Positions 1 to 9,943 of a stretch of DNA of 64,000 bases are shown here, piece by piece (positions within the stretch are counted from its first letter, which is position 1; each line of letters opens with the position of its first letter). This DNA comes from Bacillus sp. N1-1 (GTDB lineage Bacteria > Bacillota > Bacilli > Bacillales > Guptibacillaceae). A model generated the notes under the pieces. It was not told the DNA's origin, made no database searches, and saw only the letters and a program-made list of their open reading frames with translations. Location: positions 2,542,001-2,606,000 of the forward strand of contig NZ_CP046564.1 in assembly GCF_009818105.1 (NCBI RefSeq). The letters run 5' to 3'. The position numbers and the translations under genes were made by a program.

Positions 1-895
1 AAGGATACACAGATAACTCATATTGCTCACAAAAAGCATAGTAATGAGCGCGACCTTTCTCGTTTTCTTCTCGACACATATCTATAAATTGCTGGTCTCT
101 TAAAGCAGCAATTGCAGCAGCTTGTGCGACGCGGGAAGTATTAAACGGTTCTCTCGACGGTTCAATTGACGCGATCACTTCCGGGTTAGCTACACCATAC
201 CCAACGCGCAACGCAGCGATGCCATAAGCTTTAGAAAACGTACGTAAAACGACCAGATTTTTATATTTTGAAAGTGCAGCAAGCGTGTCAGGAAAATCAG
301 TAGCGGTCACATATTCTTTGTATGCTTCATCCATTACAACAAGCACGTGATCTGGCACTTTATTCAAAAACGCAAATAGCTCATCCTCTGGAATGTGTTC
401 TCCAGTCGGATTATTAGGGGAACAAACCCAAATGATTCGCGTATTCTCATCAATAGCATGTAACATCTCATCTAATTGATGCTTTCCTTCGATTAACGGA
501 ACTTCACGAACCTCAGCATCTTCAATGACCGCATTATGACGGTATTGCGGAAAAGTTGGTGTAGCCATCACCGTGTTAGTTCCTTTTTCAAGATACGTTC
601 TGCAAAGAATTTGAACGACTTCATCTGAGCCATTACCGAAAACGAGCTGATCTTCATTTACATTAAGATGCTTTGCTACCTCAGTCCGGAGAGAAGCTGC
701 ATAACCATCTGGATAAATGTGTAATTGCGACAATTCTTTTTCAATCGCATCTTTCACACTTTGAGAAGATCCATATGGATTTTCATTTGAAGCAAGCTTA
801 ATTACTTGTTTAAGACCAAGTTCTTTCTTTACTTCTTCAATCGGTTTACCTGGCTTGTAAGGGGTTAACCCTTTCATTTGTCTTTTTGGAATCAT
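1..895 (-). CDS. hisC: Histidinol-phosphate aminotransferase (partial, 3' end outside window)
   Basis: PLP-dependent aminotransferase of histidine synthesis. In Bacillus the same enzyme also serves tyrosine and phenylalanine synthesis, which fits its place at the end of the trp cluster. About 298 codons are visible; the C-terminus runs off the left edge. The fold-type I signature FSKAYG, with the PLP-binding lysine near residue 222, and the SPNNPTG motif near residue 160 are present. The ATG at 895 has a good ribosome site (GAGGTG) and lies 9 nt after the trpA stop, so it is probably co-transcribed with the trp genes. Confidence 0.95.
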   Translation of the reverse strand, partial: MIPKRQMKGLTPYKPGKPIEEVKKELGLKQVIKLASNENPYGSSQSVKDAIEKELSQLHIYPDGYAASLRTEVAKHLNVNEDQLVFGNGSDEVVQILCRTYLEKGTNTVMATPTFPQYRHNAVIEDAEVREVPLIEGKHQLDEMLHAIDENTRIIWVCSPNNPTGEHIPEDELFAFLNKVPDHVLVVMDEAYKEYVTATDFPDTLAALSKYKNLVVLRTFSKAYGIAALRVGYGVANPEVIASIEPSREPFNTSRVAQAAAIAALRDQQFIDMCREENEKGRAHYYAFCEQYELSVYP

Positions 896-904
896 GCCTG
901 CACC

Positions 905-1732
905 TCACGAATGGATTTTCGCTTTCCCATATGGAGAAATCAAATTTCGTACATATGACCGAATTTGATCAACCCCTTCTTTATGGGATGCTTCGTTCTT
1001 CAACACTTCCACTTGTTCCTCAACTTGACGAATAATGGCACTACCAACAATAACGCCATCGCAGTGCTCTTTTAACTTCTCAACTTGTTCAGGAGCAGAT
1101 ACTCCAAAACCTACTGCAACTGGAATCATACTATGCTCTTTCACCCGATCAAGAAATGTAAATACAGAGGAATGAAAATCAGTTCTGGTACCCGTGACAC
1201 CGAGTGATGAGACGCAATAAAGAAATCCAGTAGCTTCTTTCGATATCGCTTGCAGTCTTTTATCTGAAGTTGTTGGCGCAACAAGAGAAATCAGCGCAGT
1301 CTCATTAGCATTGCAGCTTTCCCTCAACTCTTCACTTTCTTCAAAAGGAAGATCCGGAACCAAAAGTCCGTCAATATCATTTTCTCGCACTAAAGCGAAG
1401 AAGCGTTCTTCTCCTAATTGTAACAAAAGATTGTAATAAGTAAATATCACAACTGGAATTTCAAGTCCTTTTTCTCGCATTTGCTTCACGAGACCCATCG
1501 CCTTTTCAAGGCTCATACCATGTTCAAGCGCACGTAATGATGCGCGCTGAATGACTGGACCATCTGCTAATGGATCAGAATACGGGATACCAAGTTCAAT
1601 CGCGTTTGCTCCTTCTTCCTGCAACATTAGTGCTAAATCGATGGTTGTTTCTTCTGTTGGATCGCCAGCTACAATAAATGGAATAAAAAGATCCGTCCGA
1701 CCGTTCACATTTTGTTCAAATCGCTTATTCAT
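905..1732 (-). CDS. trpA: Tryptophan synthase alpha subunit
   Basis: Cleaves indole-3-glycerol phosphate to indole and glyceraldehyde 3-phosphate and passes indole to TrpB. The catalytic acids are visible as Glu46 in [10 protein letters not shown] and Asp57 in PLADGP, matching E. coli Glu49 and Asp60. An in-frame ATG lies upstream at 1747, but the GGAGGTGA ribosome site sits between the two and points to the ATG at 1732. That gives a protein of about 275 residues, usual for the family, and an 8-nt overlap with the end of trpB. Confidence 0.96.
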   Translation of the reverse strand: MNKRFEQNVNGRTDLFIPFIVAGDPTEETTIDLALMLQEEGANAIELGIPYSDPLADGPVIQRASLRALEHGMSLEKAMGLVKQMREKGLEIPVVIFTYYNLLLQLGEERFFALVRENDIDGLLVPDLPFEESEELRESCNANETALISLVAPTTSDKRLQAISKEATGFLYCVSSLGVTGTRTDFHSSVFTFLDRVKEHSMIPVAVGFGVSAPEQVEKLKEHCDGVIVGSAIIRQVEEQVEVLKNEASHKEGVDQIRSYVRNLISPYGKAKIHS

Positions 1733-2912
1733 CTCCGTCACCTCCAAGATGCTCCATTATCGTATGCACATCTTTATCGCCTCTCCCAGAAAGACATAAA
1801 AGAATACGTTCTTCTTGATTCATATTTTGCGCTTGTTTAATGGCTTCTGAGAGTGCATGAGCACTTTCAATCGCCGGAATGATGCCTTCTTCTTCAGAAA
1901 GAACTTTTAAAGCATCAAGCGCCTCTGCATCCGTGATGCCCACATACGTTACCCTACCCGTCTCATTTAAATAGGCATGCTCCGGTCCAATTCCCGGGTA
2001 ATCAAGACCGGCAGAAATGGAGTGAGGCTCTTGAATTTGACCTGTTTCATTTTGTAAAAGATAAGTAATTGAACCATGAATGACTCCAAGGCGTCCTTCA
2101 GAAAGCGTTGCAGCGTGTTCTCCTGTATGAATTCCTTTACCCGCAGCTTCCACACCTATTAAATCAACGTTATCTTTAAGAAATGGGTAGAACATTCCCA
2201 TTGCATTACTCCCACCACCAACACAAGCAATTACTTTATCAGGTAATCCTTCCATTTGTTCTCGCGATTCATCACCAATCACGCGTTGGAAGTCTCTTAC
2301 CATTTTAGGATAAGGATGCGGCCCTACAACAGAACCAATTAAATAAAACGTATCTTCAACATTAGCTACCCAGTAACGAATCGCTTCATTTGTAGCATCT
2401 TTTAATGTTCGACTACCTGAAGACACTGGAACAACTTCGGCCCCTAGAAGCTTCATTCTAAAAACATTCAATTCCTGCCTTCTAATATCCTCTTCTCCCA
2501 TAAACACTTTGCACTCTAAACCAAAACGCGCTGCCACGGTTGCTGCTGCCACACCATGCTGTCCTGCACCAGTCTCGGCTACAATTTTTTCTTTCCCCAT
2601 TCGAACAGCTAAAAGTGCCTGTCCGATTGCATTGTTTAATTTATGGGCACCCGTATGATTCAAATCTTCACGCTTTAAGTAAATTTGTGCACCACCAAGT
2701 CTTTTAGATAAATTCTCGGCATGAGTAATCGGAGTAGGTCGCCCTGAATACTTTTTTAATTCATCATGGTAGTTTTTCATAAACTCTTGATCTGCCATTG
2801 CTTCGTTTAGCGACTGTTCTAATTCTTCTAGCGCATACATGGCTGTTTCAGGAACATACTTTCCGCCGTATCTACCATATCTTCCGCGTTGATCAGGTAC
2901 ACTTGTTGACAT
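1725..2912 (-). CDS. trpB: Tryptophan synthase beta subunit
   Basis: PLP enzyme joining indole and serine to give tryptophan. The PLP lysine lies in the HTGAHKLNN motif (Lys91), followed by the ETGAGQHG motif near residue 113; the glycine-rich phosphate site GGGSNAMG is present near residue 235. At 395 residues it has the usual length for TrpB1. It starts 2 nt after the trpF stop, with a weak ribosome site (AAAGGCTGGG), which suggests coupled translation within the operon. Confidence 0.97.
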   Translation of the reverse strand: MSTSVPDQRGRYGRYGGKYVPETAMYALEELEQSLNEAMADQEFMKNYHDELKKYSGRPTPITHAENLSKRLGGAQIYLKREDLNHTGAHKLNNAIGQALLAVRMGKEKIVAETGAGQHGVAAATVAARFGLECKVFMGEEDIRRQELNVFRMKLLGAEVVPVSSGSRTLKDATNEAIRYWVANVEDTFYLIGSVVGPHPYPKMVRDFQRVIGDESREQMEGLPDKVIACVGGGSNAMGMFYPFLKDNVDLIGVEAAGKGIHTGEHAATLSEGRLGVIHGSITYLLQNETGQIQEPHSISAGLDYPGIGPEHAYLNETGRVTYVGITDAEALDALKVLSEEEGIIPAIESAHALSEAIKQAQNMNQEERILLCLSGRGDKDVHTIMEHLGGDGDE

Positions 2913-2914
2913 TG

Positions 2915-3553
2915 TTATCCCAGCCTTTCGATTAGGTCGTTCATTTTCGCCTTATCTTTTCTATCATTCGTTTCAATTCCACTTGATACATCAATACCAT
3001 CTAGTTGATAGCTTAATAGTTCTTGCACATTATCTAATTTTACGCCACCTGCAACAAATAAAGGAACTTTTTGGCTTGCGGCTTCAGCTTGATAAGATGG
3101 AATCGAATCCCAATCAAATCGTTTGCCTGTCCCCCCCCATTGTCCTGGTAGTTTAGTGTCAACGACATATCCATCAACTACACCTTCAAACCGCTTCATT
3201 TCTTCTAGAGAACATTTACTATGATGGATTACTTTCCAGATCGTCTTACCTGTCATTTGTTTTACCTTTGCTACAAATGCCGGTGTTTCACTACCGTGAA
3301 GTTGGAGAACATCAAGCGGTACTTCACTTACCGTTTGCGCTAACTCCTCTAATTCCGGGTTCACAAACACTCCCACAATTTTCGTATCATTTAGCGGTGG
3401 ATATTCATTTAACCAGACTTTAACTTGTTCATCCGTAACGCGCCGTACGCTATTGGCAAAAATAAACCCTACATATGGGACGCCGCTCACTCTCACGCTC
3501 TCCCAATCCTCTAACGAACGATTACCGCACAGCTTAAGTTCAGGCTTCCTCAT
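2915..3553 (-). CDS. trpF: Phosphoribosylanthranilate isomerase
   Basis: Amadori rearrangement of phosphoribosylanthranilate in tryptophan synthesis; a (beta/alpha)8 barrel. The N-terminal KLCGNRS motif carries the catalytic Cys (family consensus K-[IL]-CG), and DVSSGIE near the C-terminus is the phosphate-binding strand. The start is taken as the ATG at 3553, overlapping the last 14 nt of trpC; the longer open frame to 3592 lies inside trpC and has no homologous sequence. The length of 212 residues is normal. Confidence 0.95.
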   Translation of the reverse strand: MRKPELKLCGNRSLEDWESVRVSGVPYVGFIFANSVRRVTDEQVKVWLNEYPPLNDTKIVGVFVNPELEELAQTVSEVPLDVLQLHGSETPAFVAKVKQMTGKTIWKVIHHSKCSLEEMKRFEGVVDGYVVDTKLPGQWGGTGKRFDWDSIPSYQAEAASQKVPLFVAGGVKLDNVQELLSYQLDGIDVSSGIETNDRKDKAKMNDLIERLG

Positions 3554-4316
3554 GAATTTTTTCACCGAACAAACGCTTAATTCCTTTTTCATAAGTTCCA
3601 GCTCTCATAAGTGCCTCACCAACTAATACGGCTTTCGCACCGGCACTTTTCACATCTTTAATATCTTCATAGGTTGATATTCCACTTTCGCTAATCATCA
3701 ACGCAGATGAAGGAATAAACTGACTGAGTGAATGTGTTTGTTTAGTCGATGTCTCAAATGTAGCAAGATTTCGGTTGTTCACTCCAATAATAGCTGGAGT
3801 GAAGTGCGCCTTAAGCGCTTCAAGCTCTTCCTTCGAATGTACCTCAACTAGACATTCTAACCCTAAATTTAAAGCATAATCATAAAATTCCTTTGTTTTC
3901 TCTGCACCAAGCGCCGTTACAATCAATAAAATCGCATCTGCGCCAATTCGTTTACTCTCATCTATTTGTCGTGTATCAATGATAAAATCTTTTCGCAAAA
4001 TCGGCAAAGATACGTGCTTCTTCACTTCTGTTAGAAATGCGTTTTTCCCCATAAAGAACGACTCGTCAGTTAAAACAGAAATCGCATCCGCACCCGCTTT
4101 TTCATAAGCTTTTGCTACTTCTACAGGATCAAAGTTGGCATTGATGATCCCTTTAGAGGGTGAGGCCTTTTTTACTTCTGCAATTAAACCTACCTCATGC
4201 GTTGGTTTACGCAGGCTTTCAAGAAGAGAAACGTTTGCTAATTTTTCATCTTCTGGCATACTAAATCGTTCCATCTCTTCGTGCTTTACTTTAATAATTT
4301 GCTCAAGCATGAACAT
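3540..4316 (-). CDS. trpC: Indole-3-glycerol phosphate synthase
   Basis: Ring closure of CdRP to indole-3-glycerol phosphate. Family motifs in order: EVKKASPSKG near residue 47, RKDFI near 107 and GVNNRNL near 178, then the SESGI phosphate loop. AAGGAG lies 4 nt before the ATG at 4316 and 10 nt before a second ATG at 4310; family alignment (M-L-E-x-I-I) favours 4310, so the exact start is uncertain by two codons. It overlaps the end of trpD. Confidence 0.95.
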   Translation of the reverse strand: MFMLEQIIKVKHEEMERFSMPEDEKLANVSLLESLRKPTHEVGLIAEVKKASPSKGIINANFDPVEVAKAYEKAGADAISVLTDESFFMGKNAFLTEVKKHVSLPILRKDFIIDTRQIDESKRIGADAILLIVTALGAEKTKEFYDYALNLGLECLVEVHSKEELEALKAHFTPAIIGVNNRNLATFETSTKQTHSLSQFIPSSALMISESGISTYEDIKDVKSAGAKAVLVGEALMRAGTYEKGIKRLFGEKIHEEA

Positions 4317-5328
4317 TCAGCTCCTTGTTTGCGCTTAATGCATTTAGTTGATCTTGACCTGTTCCATTCAAAATGGCTTCTTTTGCCATTTGAACACCAT
4401 CCTTGATGGATTCACAAGCTCCAGCTAGATAAAGAGCTGCTCCAGCATTGTAAAGAACAATCCCCGTACTAGCTTCGTTTCCTTGATCGTTAAAAATTTT
4501 CTCTATCAAATCTGCACTTTCTTTTGAAGTGTTTACTACCAAATCCTTTGGGTTACTTGTAACAAGTCCAACTTCTTCTGGGGTGCGGCGATACGTAGTG
4601 ATTTCACCATTCCTCAGTTCAACGAAATCAGTATAAGTGGAAATAGAACACTCATCGATTCCTTCTCCACCAGTAACAAGTAGTGCACGCTCTGTCCCAA
4701 GACGCTTCAATGCTTCTGCCATTTTCAGCGCCTTTTCATGACTATAAACACCAATTAACTGAGACTGACTACCAGCCGGGTTAGCTAGAGGACCCAGGCT
4801 ATTAAAGACCGTTCTAAAACCAATCGCCCTCCGCGCATTTACTGCGTGTTTCATTGCTACATGATAGTTTGGTGCAAATAGAAAGCACATGTTTTTTTCT
4901 TTAAGGGTTGCAACCGCTTCGTCCCGGCTTGACTGAGTCGGGATGCCAAGTTCGTCCAAAACATCTGCACTTCCACTTTTCGAAGACACTGCTTTGTTAC
5001 CGTGTTTTGCAACTTTCACCCCAAGACTCGAAACGAGAATGGCAGAAGCTGTAGATATGTTAAAGGTAGAGTGCCCGTCGCCTCCTGTTCCACAAGTATC
5101 GATAAGCGGAAGTCCACCATGATCTAACTGAACAACGTGATTTCGGAGCGAGCGAACAAACCCTGTCAGTTCTTCAACTGATTCACCTCTCATGTGAAGA
5201 ATCGTTAAAAAGCTTGCGATTTGTGCATCGTTTGCTCTTCCTCCCATAATGATATCCATCACTTGTTCCGCTTCAGATTCTGTCAGGGTATGACCTTCAA
5301 TCATTCTACTTAATTGTTCTTTAAACAT
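4303..5328 (-). CDS. trpD: Anthranilate phosphoribosyltransferase
   Basis: Transfers the phosphoribosyl group of PRPP to anthranilate. The PRPP-binding loop GTGGDGHSTFNIST (near residue 78) and the KHGNKAVSSKSGSAD motif are intact. The ATG at 5328 is chosen: it overlaps the trpE stop (AATGTTTAA) and is preceded by AAGGAGG; the upstream methionine at 5352 lies inside trpE. The length is about 341 residues. There is no trpG beside it, as in B. subtilis, where the glutaminase subunit is shared with folate synthesis elsewhere. Confidence 0.96.
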   Translation of the reverse strand: MFKEQLSRMIEGHTLTESEAEQVMDIIMGGRANDAQIASFLTILHMRGESVEELTGFVRSLRNHVVQLDHGGLPLIDTCGTGGDGHSTFNISTASAILVSSLGVKVAKHGNKAVSSKSGSADVLDELGIPTQSSRDEAVATLKEKNMCFLFAPNYHVAMKHAVNARRAIGFRTVFNSLGPLANPAGSQSQLIGVYSHEKALKMAEALKRLGTERALLVTGGEGIDECSISTYTDFVELRNGEITTYRRTPEEVGLVTSNPKDLVVNTSKESADLIEKIFNDQGNEASTGIVLYNAGAALYLAGACESIKDGVQMAKEAILNGTGQDQLNALSANKELNVHA

Positions 5329-6832
5329 TAAGCTGCTCCTCCTTTTTATCAAAAATCGCTTCAGCTACTTGTATTGCTTTAATCAAGGCGCTCGCTTTAT
5401 TTCGTGTCTCTTCCCATTCGTTTTCTGGTATTGAATCAGCTACAATTCCTGCTCCAGCCTGTACGTATGCTGTTCCATCCTTGATAACCATTGTTCGAAT
5501 CGCGATACATGAGTCAATGTTTCCATCGAAACCGATATAACCGATCGCACCTGAGTAAATCGATCGTGAAGTTGGTTCCAGCTCATTTAAAATTTGCATC
5601 GCCCGTACTTTCGGAGCACCAGACACAGTTCCTGCAGGGAAGGAGGCTACAACAGCATCTAAACTAGTGAATTGAGGTGCTAGAACTCCTGTTACTTTTG
5701 ATATAATGTGCATCACATGAGAAAAGCGTCCAATGTCCATCAGCTGCGGGACCGACACACTACCATATTCCGCTACTCGACCAACATCATTTCTCGCCAG
5801 ATCAACGAGCATGTAATGTTCCGCCCGCTCTTTCTCGTCTTGAAGTAATTCTTCTGCAAGTTCATTATCTTCTTGGTCAGTTCTACCGCGCTTTCTCGTA
5901 CCAGCTATTGGATCGATCTCAATTTCCCCATCCCGAACCTGAACTAATTTCTCAGGTGAGCTCCCAATAATTTCAAAATCATTCATCTTTAAATAAAACA
6001 TGTAGGGAGATGGATTAATGACGCGAAGGACCCGATAAAGATCCAACCCTCCAATCGTGACATCTTTTTCAAATCGCTGAGATAATACAGCTTGAAAGAC
6101 ATCACCCTCCTCAATGTAAGATTTTATTTTATTTACATCATTTAAAAATTGATGCTTTTCATAATTCGATTTTATTTGTGAGAAATCCACTTCGTGAGAA
6201 GTATCTTCAGGCAGTACCATCACTTCCGATTGGTTTGACTTTGAAGAAAGAGTGACGAGCTCTTCCATCACCGAGAAAGCATTGTTGTAAATCTTTTCAA
6301 CATCCGCTCCTTCTCTTAATCTTGCATGGTGACAAACCGTCAAACGCTTTAAATGATGATCAAAAATTAGTAAATTCTCACAAACAATGAAATGAAAAAG
6401 CGGCATATCCTCATCCCGCTCTGGATGAAGTGGAATTTTATCAAATTGGCTAACAGCATCATAGCCGATATAGCCAACAGCGCCACCATAAAAAGGAAAT
6501 TCATGTTCTGGAAGCTTCGGGTTTAAATAGTCAAACAGGGCTTTTACACCTGATTGGAAATCATTTCGTTGCAGAATACCTGAACCATTGGCATCAATAA
6601 CGGTAAAAATTCCTTTTTGTTCAATTAGCGAATAAATTGGATCGACTCCAATAAAGGAGTAGCGTGACCATTTCGACTCCTGATCACTACTCTCTAATAG
6701 AAAACTCGCTCGTTTACCAATGTTTTGAAAAATTTGAATGGGTGTCGCCGTATCAAGAAAATACGACTTCATTATCGGGATCATGCCGAACTGTGTGGCA
6801 TCCCTTTGAAAAGAAGAATAATCTGTAGTCAA
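5321..6832 (-). CDS. trpE: Anthranilate synthase component I
   Basis: Converts chorismate to anthranilate with an amidotransferase partner not encoded here. The N-terminal LLES motif used in tryptophan feedback inhibition is present (LLESSDQ), and the C-terminal chorismate-binding domain shows DPIAGTRKRG and SFPAGTVSGAPK. The start is a TTG at 6832, with GGAGAGGTGAG just upstream; the open frame to 6910 adds 26 residues unlike TrpE. A 250-nt leader with a TRAP site and attenuator precedes it, so expression is predicted to be tryptophan-controlled. Confidence 0.95.
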   Translation of the reverse strand: MTTDYSSFQRDATQFGMIPIMKSYFLDTATPIQIFQNIGKRASFLLESSDQESKWSRYSFIGVDPIYSLIEQKGIFTVIDANGSGILQRNDFQSGVKALFDYLNPKLPEHEFPFYGGAVGYIGYDAVSQFDKIPLHPERDEDMPLFHFIVCENLLIFDHHLKRLTVCHHARLREGADVEKIYNNAFSVMEELVTLSSKSNQSEVMVLPEDTSHEVDFSQIKSNYEKHQFLNDVNKIKSYIEEGDVFQAVLSQRFEKDVTIGGLDLYRVLRVINPSPYMFYLKMNDFEIIGSSPEKLVQVRDGEIEIDPIAGTRKRGRTDQEDNELAEELLQDEKERAEHYMLVDLARNDVGRVAEYGSVSVPQLMDIGRFSHVMHIISKVTGVLAPQFTSLDAVVASFPAGTVSGAPKVRAMQILNELEPTSRSIYSGAIGYIGFDGNIDSCIAIRTMVIKDGTAYVQAGAGIVADSIPENEWEETRNKASALIKAIQVAEAIFDKKEEQLNV

Positions 6833-6958
6833 CTTTCTCACCTCTCCATGTTTTGTTATGGAGAATGGAAACTTGAGTATTCCGAGGATGTTAATATAGT
6901 GGTATAACAAATAACAGACTTAAATCGTCTGAATGTTAGCAATACCTTAAAAGGGTAT

Positions 6959-6990
6959 ATAAAAAACCCCTGAATAACCTCAGGGGGTGT
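6959..6990 (-). terminator. trp leader attenuator (intrinsic terminator)
   Basis: On the minus strand CCCCTGA, a short loop, TCAGGGG and then six U residues form a compact intrinsic terminator about 130 nt before the trpE TTG. It follows the TRAP triplet array directly, so it is most likely the tryptophan-controlled attenuator: bound TRAP would block an upstream antiterminator and let this hairpin form. Confidence 0.88.
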
Positions 6991-7004
6991 ATAGACGTAT
7001 CCCT

Positions 7005-7076
7005 CTAAGCTCTCCTCAACTCAACTATCCTATTCTCAGCTCTCTCAACTCATAAAACCTATTATTGCCTCTGCTC
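7005..7076 (-). promoter_or_regulatory. TRAP-binding site: GAG/UAG triplet array in the trp leader
   Basis: Read as RNA, triplets GAG or UAG end at 7005, 7010, 7015, 7020, 7025, 7030, 7035, 7040, 7044, 7049, 7059, 7069 and 7074. Eight are in strict 5-nt register (3-nt triplet, 2-nt spacer), the known geometry for wrapping RNA around the 11-subunit TRAP ring. About 13 triplets exceed the 11 subunits. mtrB, encoding TRAP, lies in this same window. The last triplets run into the sequence just before the attenuator, as an antiterminator competition requires. Confidence 0.92.
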
Positions 7077-7089
7077 TAAACTTATTTCT

Positions 7090-7118
7090 ATCCTAGTATG
7101 GTGCACTCGATTTGTCAA
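7090..7118 (-). promoter_or_regulatory. Sigma-A promoter of the trp operon
   Basis: TTGACA at 7118-7113, a 17-nt spacer, then TAGGAT at 7095-7090. The predicted transcript begins near 7083, only a few bases before the first TRAP triplet. The -35 box overlaps the aroH stop codon, so the trp promoter is embedded in the end of the preceding operon gene. Confidence 0.8.
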
Positions 7119-7477
7119 CTCGCAAGGTCGGGACGGAGCGATATAGCTTTCTCTAGGTAAACATGCTTGATTTCATGCTGATCCATTGATGTATTCACCG
7201 TCATTAATAATCGAATGCACAAAGGCAACGCACCTTGAACTGGGATTTCAGACGAGCATAGCAAGGGAACATTTGACCATCCTTTAAATGCGCGGACTGC
7301 TTCAGCTGGAAATACCGCATCTAAGTCTCTAGTCATCGTAAATTGAATGGATGCAACCCGATTCGGTTCAACGTCATTTTGCTCTATTAATTGTTCTAAT
7401 AACGAAGTCGTTGCACGAATAATTTCTTCCTTTTCATTAAGACTAACCGTTGTTGCTCCTCGAATCCCTCGAATCAA
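7115..7477 (-). CDS. aroH: Chorismate mutase, AroH type
   Basis: Monofunctional chorismate mutase (chorismate to prephenate), a trimeric enzyme of about 120 residues. Residues matching the B. subtilis active site are visible: the RGIRGATT N-terminus, Cys and Glu in LLCSSEIPVQG, Arg in CIRLLMTV and Tyr in HVYLEKA. The start is a TTG at 7477 within TTGA, overlapping the aroB stop by 4 nt, with GGAGTGGAG upstream. It is shorter at the C-terminus than the B. subtilis protein. Confidence 0.95.
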   Translation of the reverse strand: MIRGIRGATTVSLNEKEEIIRATTSLLEQLIEQNDVEPNRVASIQFTMTRDLDAVFPAEAVRAFKGWSNVPLLCSSEIPVQGALPLCIRLLMTVNTSMDQHEIKHVYLEKAISLRPDLAS

Positions 7478-8550
7478 TGAGCTCCACTCCCTTCTATACT
7501 AGCTCGAAGTAATTTAAGAGCGATATCATCGTTTACCTTCACCTTTATTGGTTGACCAATTCTCTTTAATAAAACAAGCTGCAACGTTTTGTTTTCTGCT
7601 TTTTTATCTTTCTTCATTCTCTCAATTAATTGACTCGCATTAAGCTCTTTCGGAACTGTTGTAGGGAGCCCAATTTCTTGAAACCATTTCTCTATGTCAT
7701 CCATACGAAATGTTGTTTGAAAATATTCCTCACTCATACGCAGCGCATAAATCATACCAATAGCCACTGCTTCTCCATGAGTCATTTTGCCATACCCTAG
7801 CTCTGCTTCAATGGCGTGACCAAGCGTATGACCAAAGTTTAGATATGCACGAATTCCTTTTTCACGCTCATCTTCTTTTACAATAGCACCTTTCACAGCA
7901 ATACCCTTTTTAATAATAAATTGAAGCTCTTCATTGCTATAATCCTGCACAGGCTTTCCGCTTTCCATTAACCAGTTTAAAAACGCTTCATCATGAATAA
8001 GCGCATGCTTAATCACTTCACTAAACCCTGAGCGCCATTCCCGATCTGGTAGGGTTCGCAGGCACTCTGTATCATAAATAACGGCTGCTGGTTGATGAAA
8101 TGCACCAATTAAGTTTTTTCCAAGTTCATGATTAATCCCTGTCTTCCCACCAACGCTTGAATCATGAGCGAGTAGCGTTGTAGGAATTTGAACAAAATCA
8201 ATCCCCCGCATATATGTAGCGGCAGCAAAACCTGCAAGATCTCCCACAACTCCGCCGCCAAGAGCAATGATGCATGCTTGCCGATCTAAATCAGCTTTAA
8301 GTAACGCAGTCATCACTTCATGATAACGGGAAAATGATTTGGATTCCTCCCCTGATGGAACGACAAACGTTTGTATTTCTTTATCCTGCTGAATTGATGA
8401 TAAATATCTTCCTTCCACTTCTTCGTCCGTAATAATGAAGAAACTTGAGTAGGAGCCTTTGACCAGCTCTTGCCATTTGAAGCGTATCCCAGTTCCGATA
8501 TAAACGGGATAGCTTCCACCATTTGTATCAATCGATAGTGAATCCATCAT
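7474..8550 (-). CDS. aroB: 3-dehydroquinate synthase
   Basis: Second step of the shikimate pathway, NAD- and zinc-dependent. Motifs in order: GGGVVGDLAGFAAATYMRG, PTTLLAHDSSVGGKTGIN, FGHTLGHAIE and HGEAVAIGM, holding the NAD site and the zinc-ligand Glu and His residues. The length of 358 residues is normal. The start codon overlaps the aroC stop (TAATG); a second ATG follows directly and could also serve. It is the middle gene of aroC-aroB-aroH. Confidence 0.97.
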   Translation of the reverse strand: MMDSLSIDTNGGSYPVYIGTGIRFKWQELVKGSYSSFFIITDEEVEGRYLSSIQQDKEIQTFVVPSGEESKSFSRYHEVMTALLKADLDRQACIIALGGGVVGDLAGFAAATYMRGIDFVQIPTTLLAHDSSVGGKTGINHELGKNLIGAFHQPAAVIYDTECLRTLPDREWRSGFSEVIKHALIHDEAFLNWLMESGKPVQDYSNEELQFIIKKGIAVKGAIVKEDEREKGIRAYLNFGHTLGHAIEAELGYGKMTHGEAVAIGMIYALRMSEEYFQTTFRMDDIEKWFQEIGLPTTVPKELNASQLIERMKKDKKAENKTLQLVLLKRIGQPIKVKVNDDIALKLLRASIEGSGAH

Positions 8551-9722
8551 TAAAACTCCCGGCTATATGTCCTGTAGCGATCTAGCGCATCCGCAATTTC
8601 TTCTATTCGATCATGTCCAAATTTATCAAGAATCGAACAAGCGACTTCCCACGCAACAACATTCTCAGCAACAACGCTAGCTGCCGGTACTGCACAGCTG
8701 TCCGATCGTTCAATACTTGCCTGGAAAGGCTCCTTTGAATCGATATCCACACTTTGCAGTGGTTTGTATAGTGTTGGTATAGGTTTCATAACCCCTTTTA
8801 CGACTATAGGCATTCCTGTCGTCATGCCGCCCTCAAAGCCTCCAAGGCGATTGGTTTTCCGCGTGTATCCTTCTGACTCAGACCATTGAATTTCGTCGTG
8901 AACTTCACTACCCGGCTTTCTAGCAGCCTCAAAGCCTATTCCAAACTCAACACCTTTAAATGCATTAATGCTCATGACAGCTCCAGCAATTTTTGCATCA
9001 AGCTTACGATCATAGTGAACATGACTACCAAGTCCAACAGGTAAACCTTCTACAATCACTTCTACAACACCACCGATTGAATCACCATTTTTCTTTGCAT
9101 CATCAATCGCTTGCATCATCTTATTACCTGCTTCTTCATCAAGACTTCGGACAGGAGATTCTTCAGAAACACGCTTGATTTCTTCTAAAGACATATCGCC
9201 TTCATATTGACTCTCAATGCCGCCAATCATACGTACATGTCCCGCAACCTGAATACCAAGTGAGTTAAGAAGTTTTTTTGCTACAGCTCCTGCAGCAACC
9301 CTTACCGTTGTCTCTCTAGCGGATGACCGTTCTAAAACATTTCTCATATCACGATGATTGTATTTAATAGCGCCATTTAAATCTGCATGTCCAGGACGTG
9401 GTCGTGAGATTTGACGCTTCATGTTTTCTTCTTGTTCTTTCGTTAATGGCTCTGCACCCATATAATTTTTCCAGTGCGTCCAGTCTTTATTTTCTACAAC
9501 AAGCGCAATGGGAGCACCCGTCGATTTCGCATGTCGAACTCCGCTTAAAATTTGAACCTGATCCTTTTCAATTTGCATACGTCGACCACGCCCATATCCA
9601 AGCTGGCGCCTCGCAAGTTCAGTGTTAATATCTTCTGCCAATAGCTCAAGACCAGAAGGAAGTCCTTCAAGTATTGTCGTTAGCTGTGGTCCGTGTGATT
9701 CTCCTGCTGTTAAGTATCTCAT
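8550..9722 (-). CDS. aroC: Chorismate synthase
   Basis: Last step of the shikimate pathway, FMN-dependent elimination giving chorismate; B. subtilis calls it aroF. Signatures: GESHGPQ at the N-terminus, the RHxD-like region [11 protein letters not shown], and [14 protein letters not shown]. The ATG at 9722 has GGAGGAGAT upstream and gives 390 residues, the same as B. subtilis. It is the first gene of the block here: its usual upstream neighbour cheR is absent and a divergent amidase stands in that place. The 221-nt gap holds a weak candidate promoter (TTACAC, 18 nt, TATAGT). Confidence 0.96.
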   Translation of the reverse strand: MRYLTAGESHGPQLTTILEGLPSGLELLAEDINTELARRQLGYGRGRRMQIEKDQVQILSGVRHAKSTGAPIALVVENKDWTHWKNYMGAEPLTKEQEENMKRQISRPRPGHADLNGAIKYNHRDMRNVLERSSARETTVRVAAGAVAKKLLNSLGIQVAGHVRMIGGIESQYEGDMSLEEIKRVSEESPVRSLDEEAGNKMMQAIDDAKKNGDSIGGVVEVIVEGLPVGLGSHVHYDRKLDAKIAGAVMSINAFKGVEFGIGFEAARKPGSEVHDEIQWSESEGYTRKTNRLGGFEGGMTTGMPIVVKGVMKPIPTLYKPLQSVDIDSKEPFQASIERSDSCAVPAASVVAENVVAWEVACSILDKFGHDRIEEIADALDRYRTYSREF

Positions 9723-9943
9723 CTCAATCTCCTCCATTATGCTTTGGCGCTTTTACGTACTACTATATCACATCATATAAAATTCGTGTAAGTATTTTTA
9801 ACTTTTTCAATTATGGTTGGGCATATCCTAACACAATTTAACTAAAAAAACACAAAATTTTTATTCTTTTCTCTAGCAGAATTGCCTCAGCTGTTTTATT
9901 TCGTTAATGTTGAAGATATAACCTACAACAAGGAAGTGTCTAG

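Noticed and set aside
6911..7110. T-box or other riboswitch before trpE
   Set aside because: No T-box sequence or specifier arrangement; the GAG/UAG array and attenuator explain the leader fully as TRAP control.
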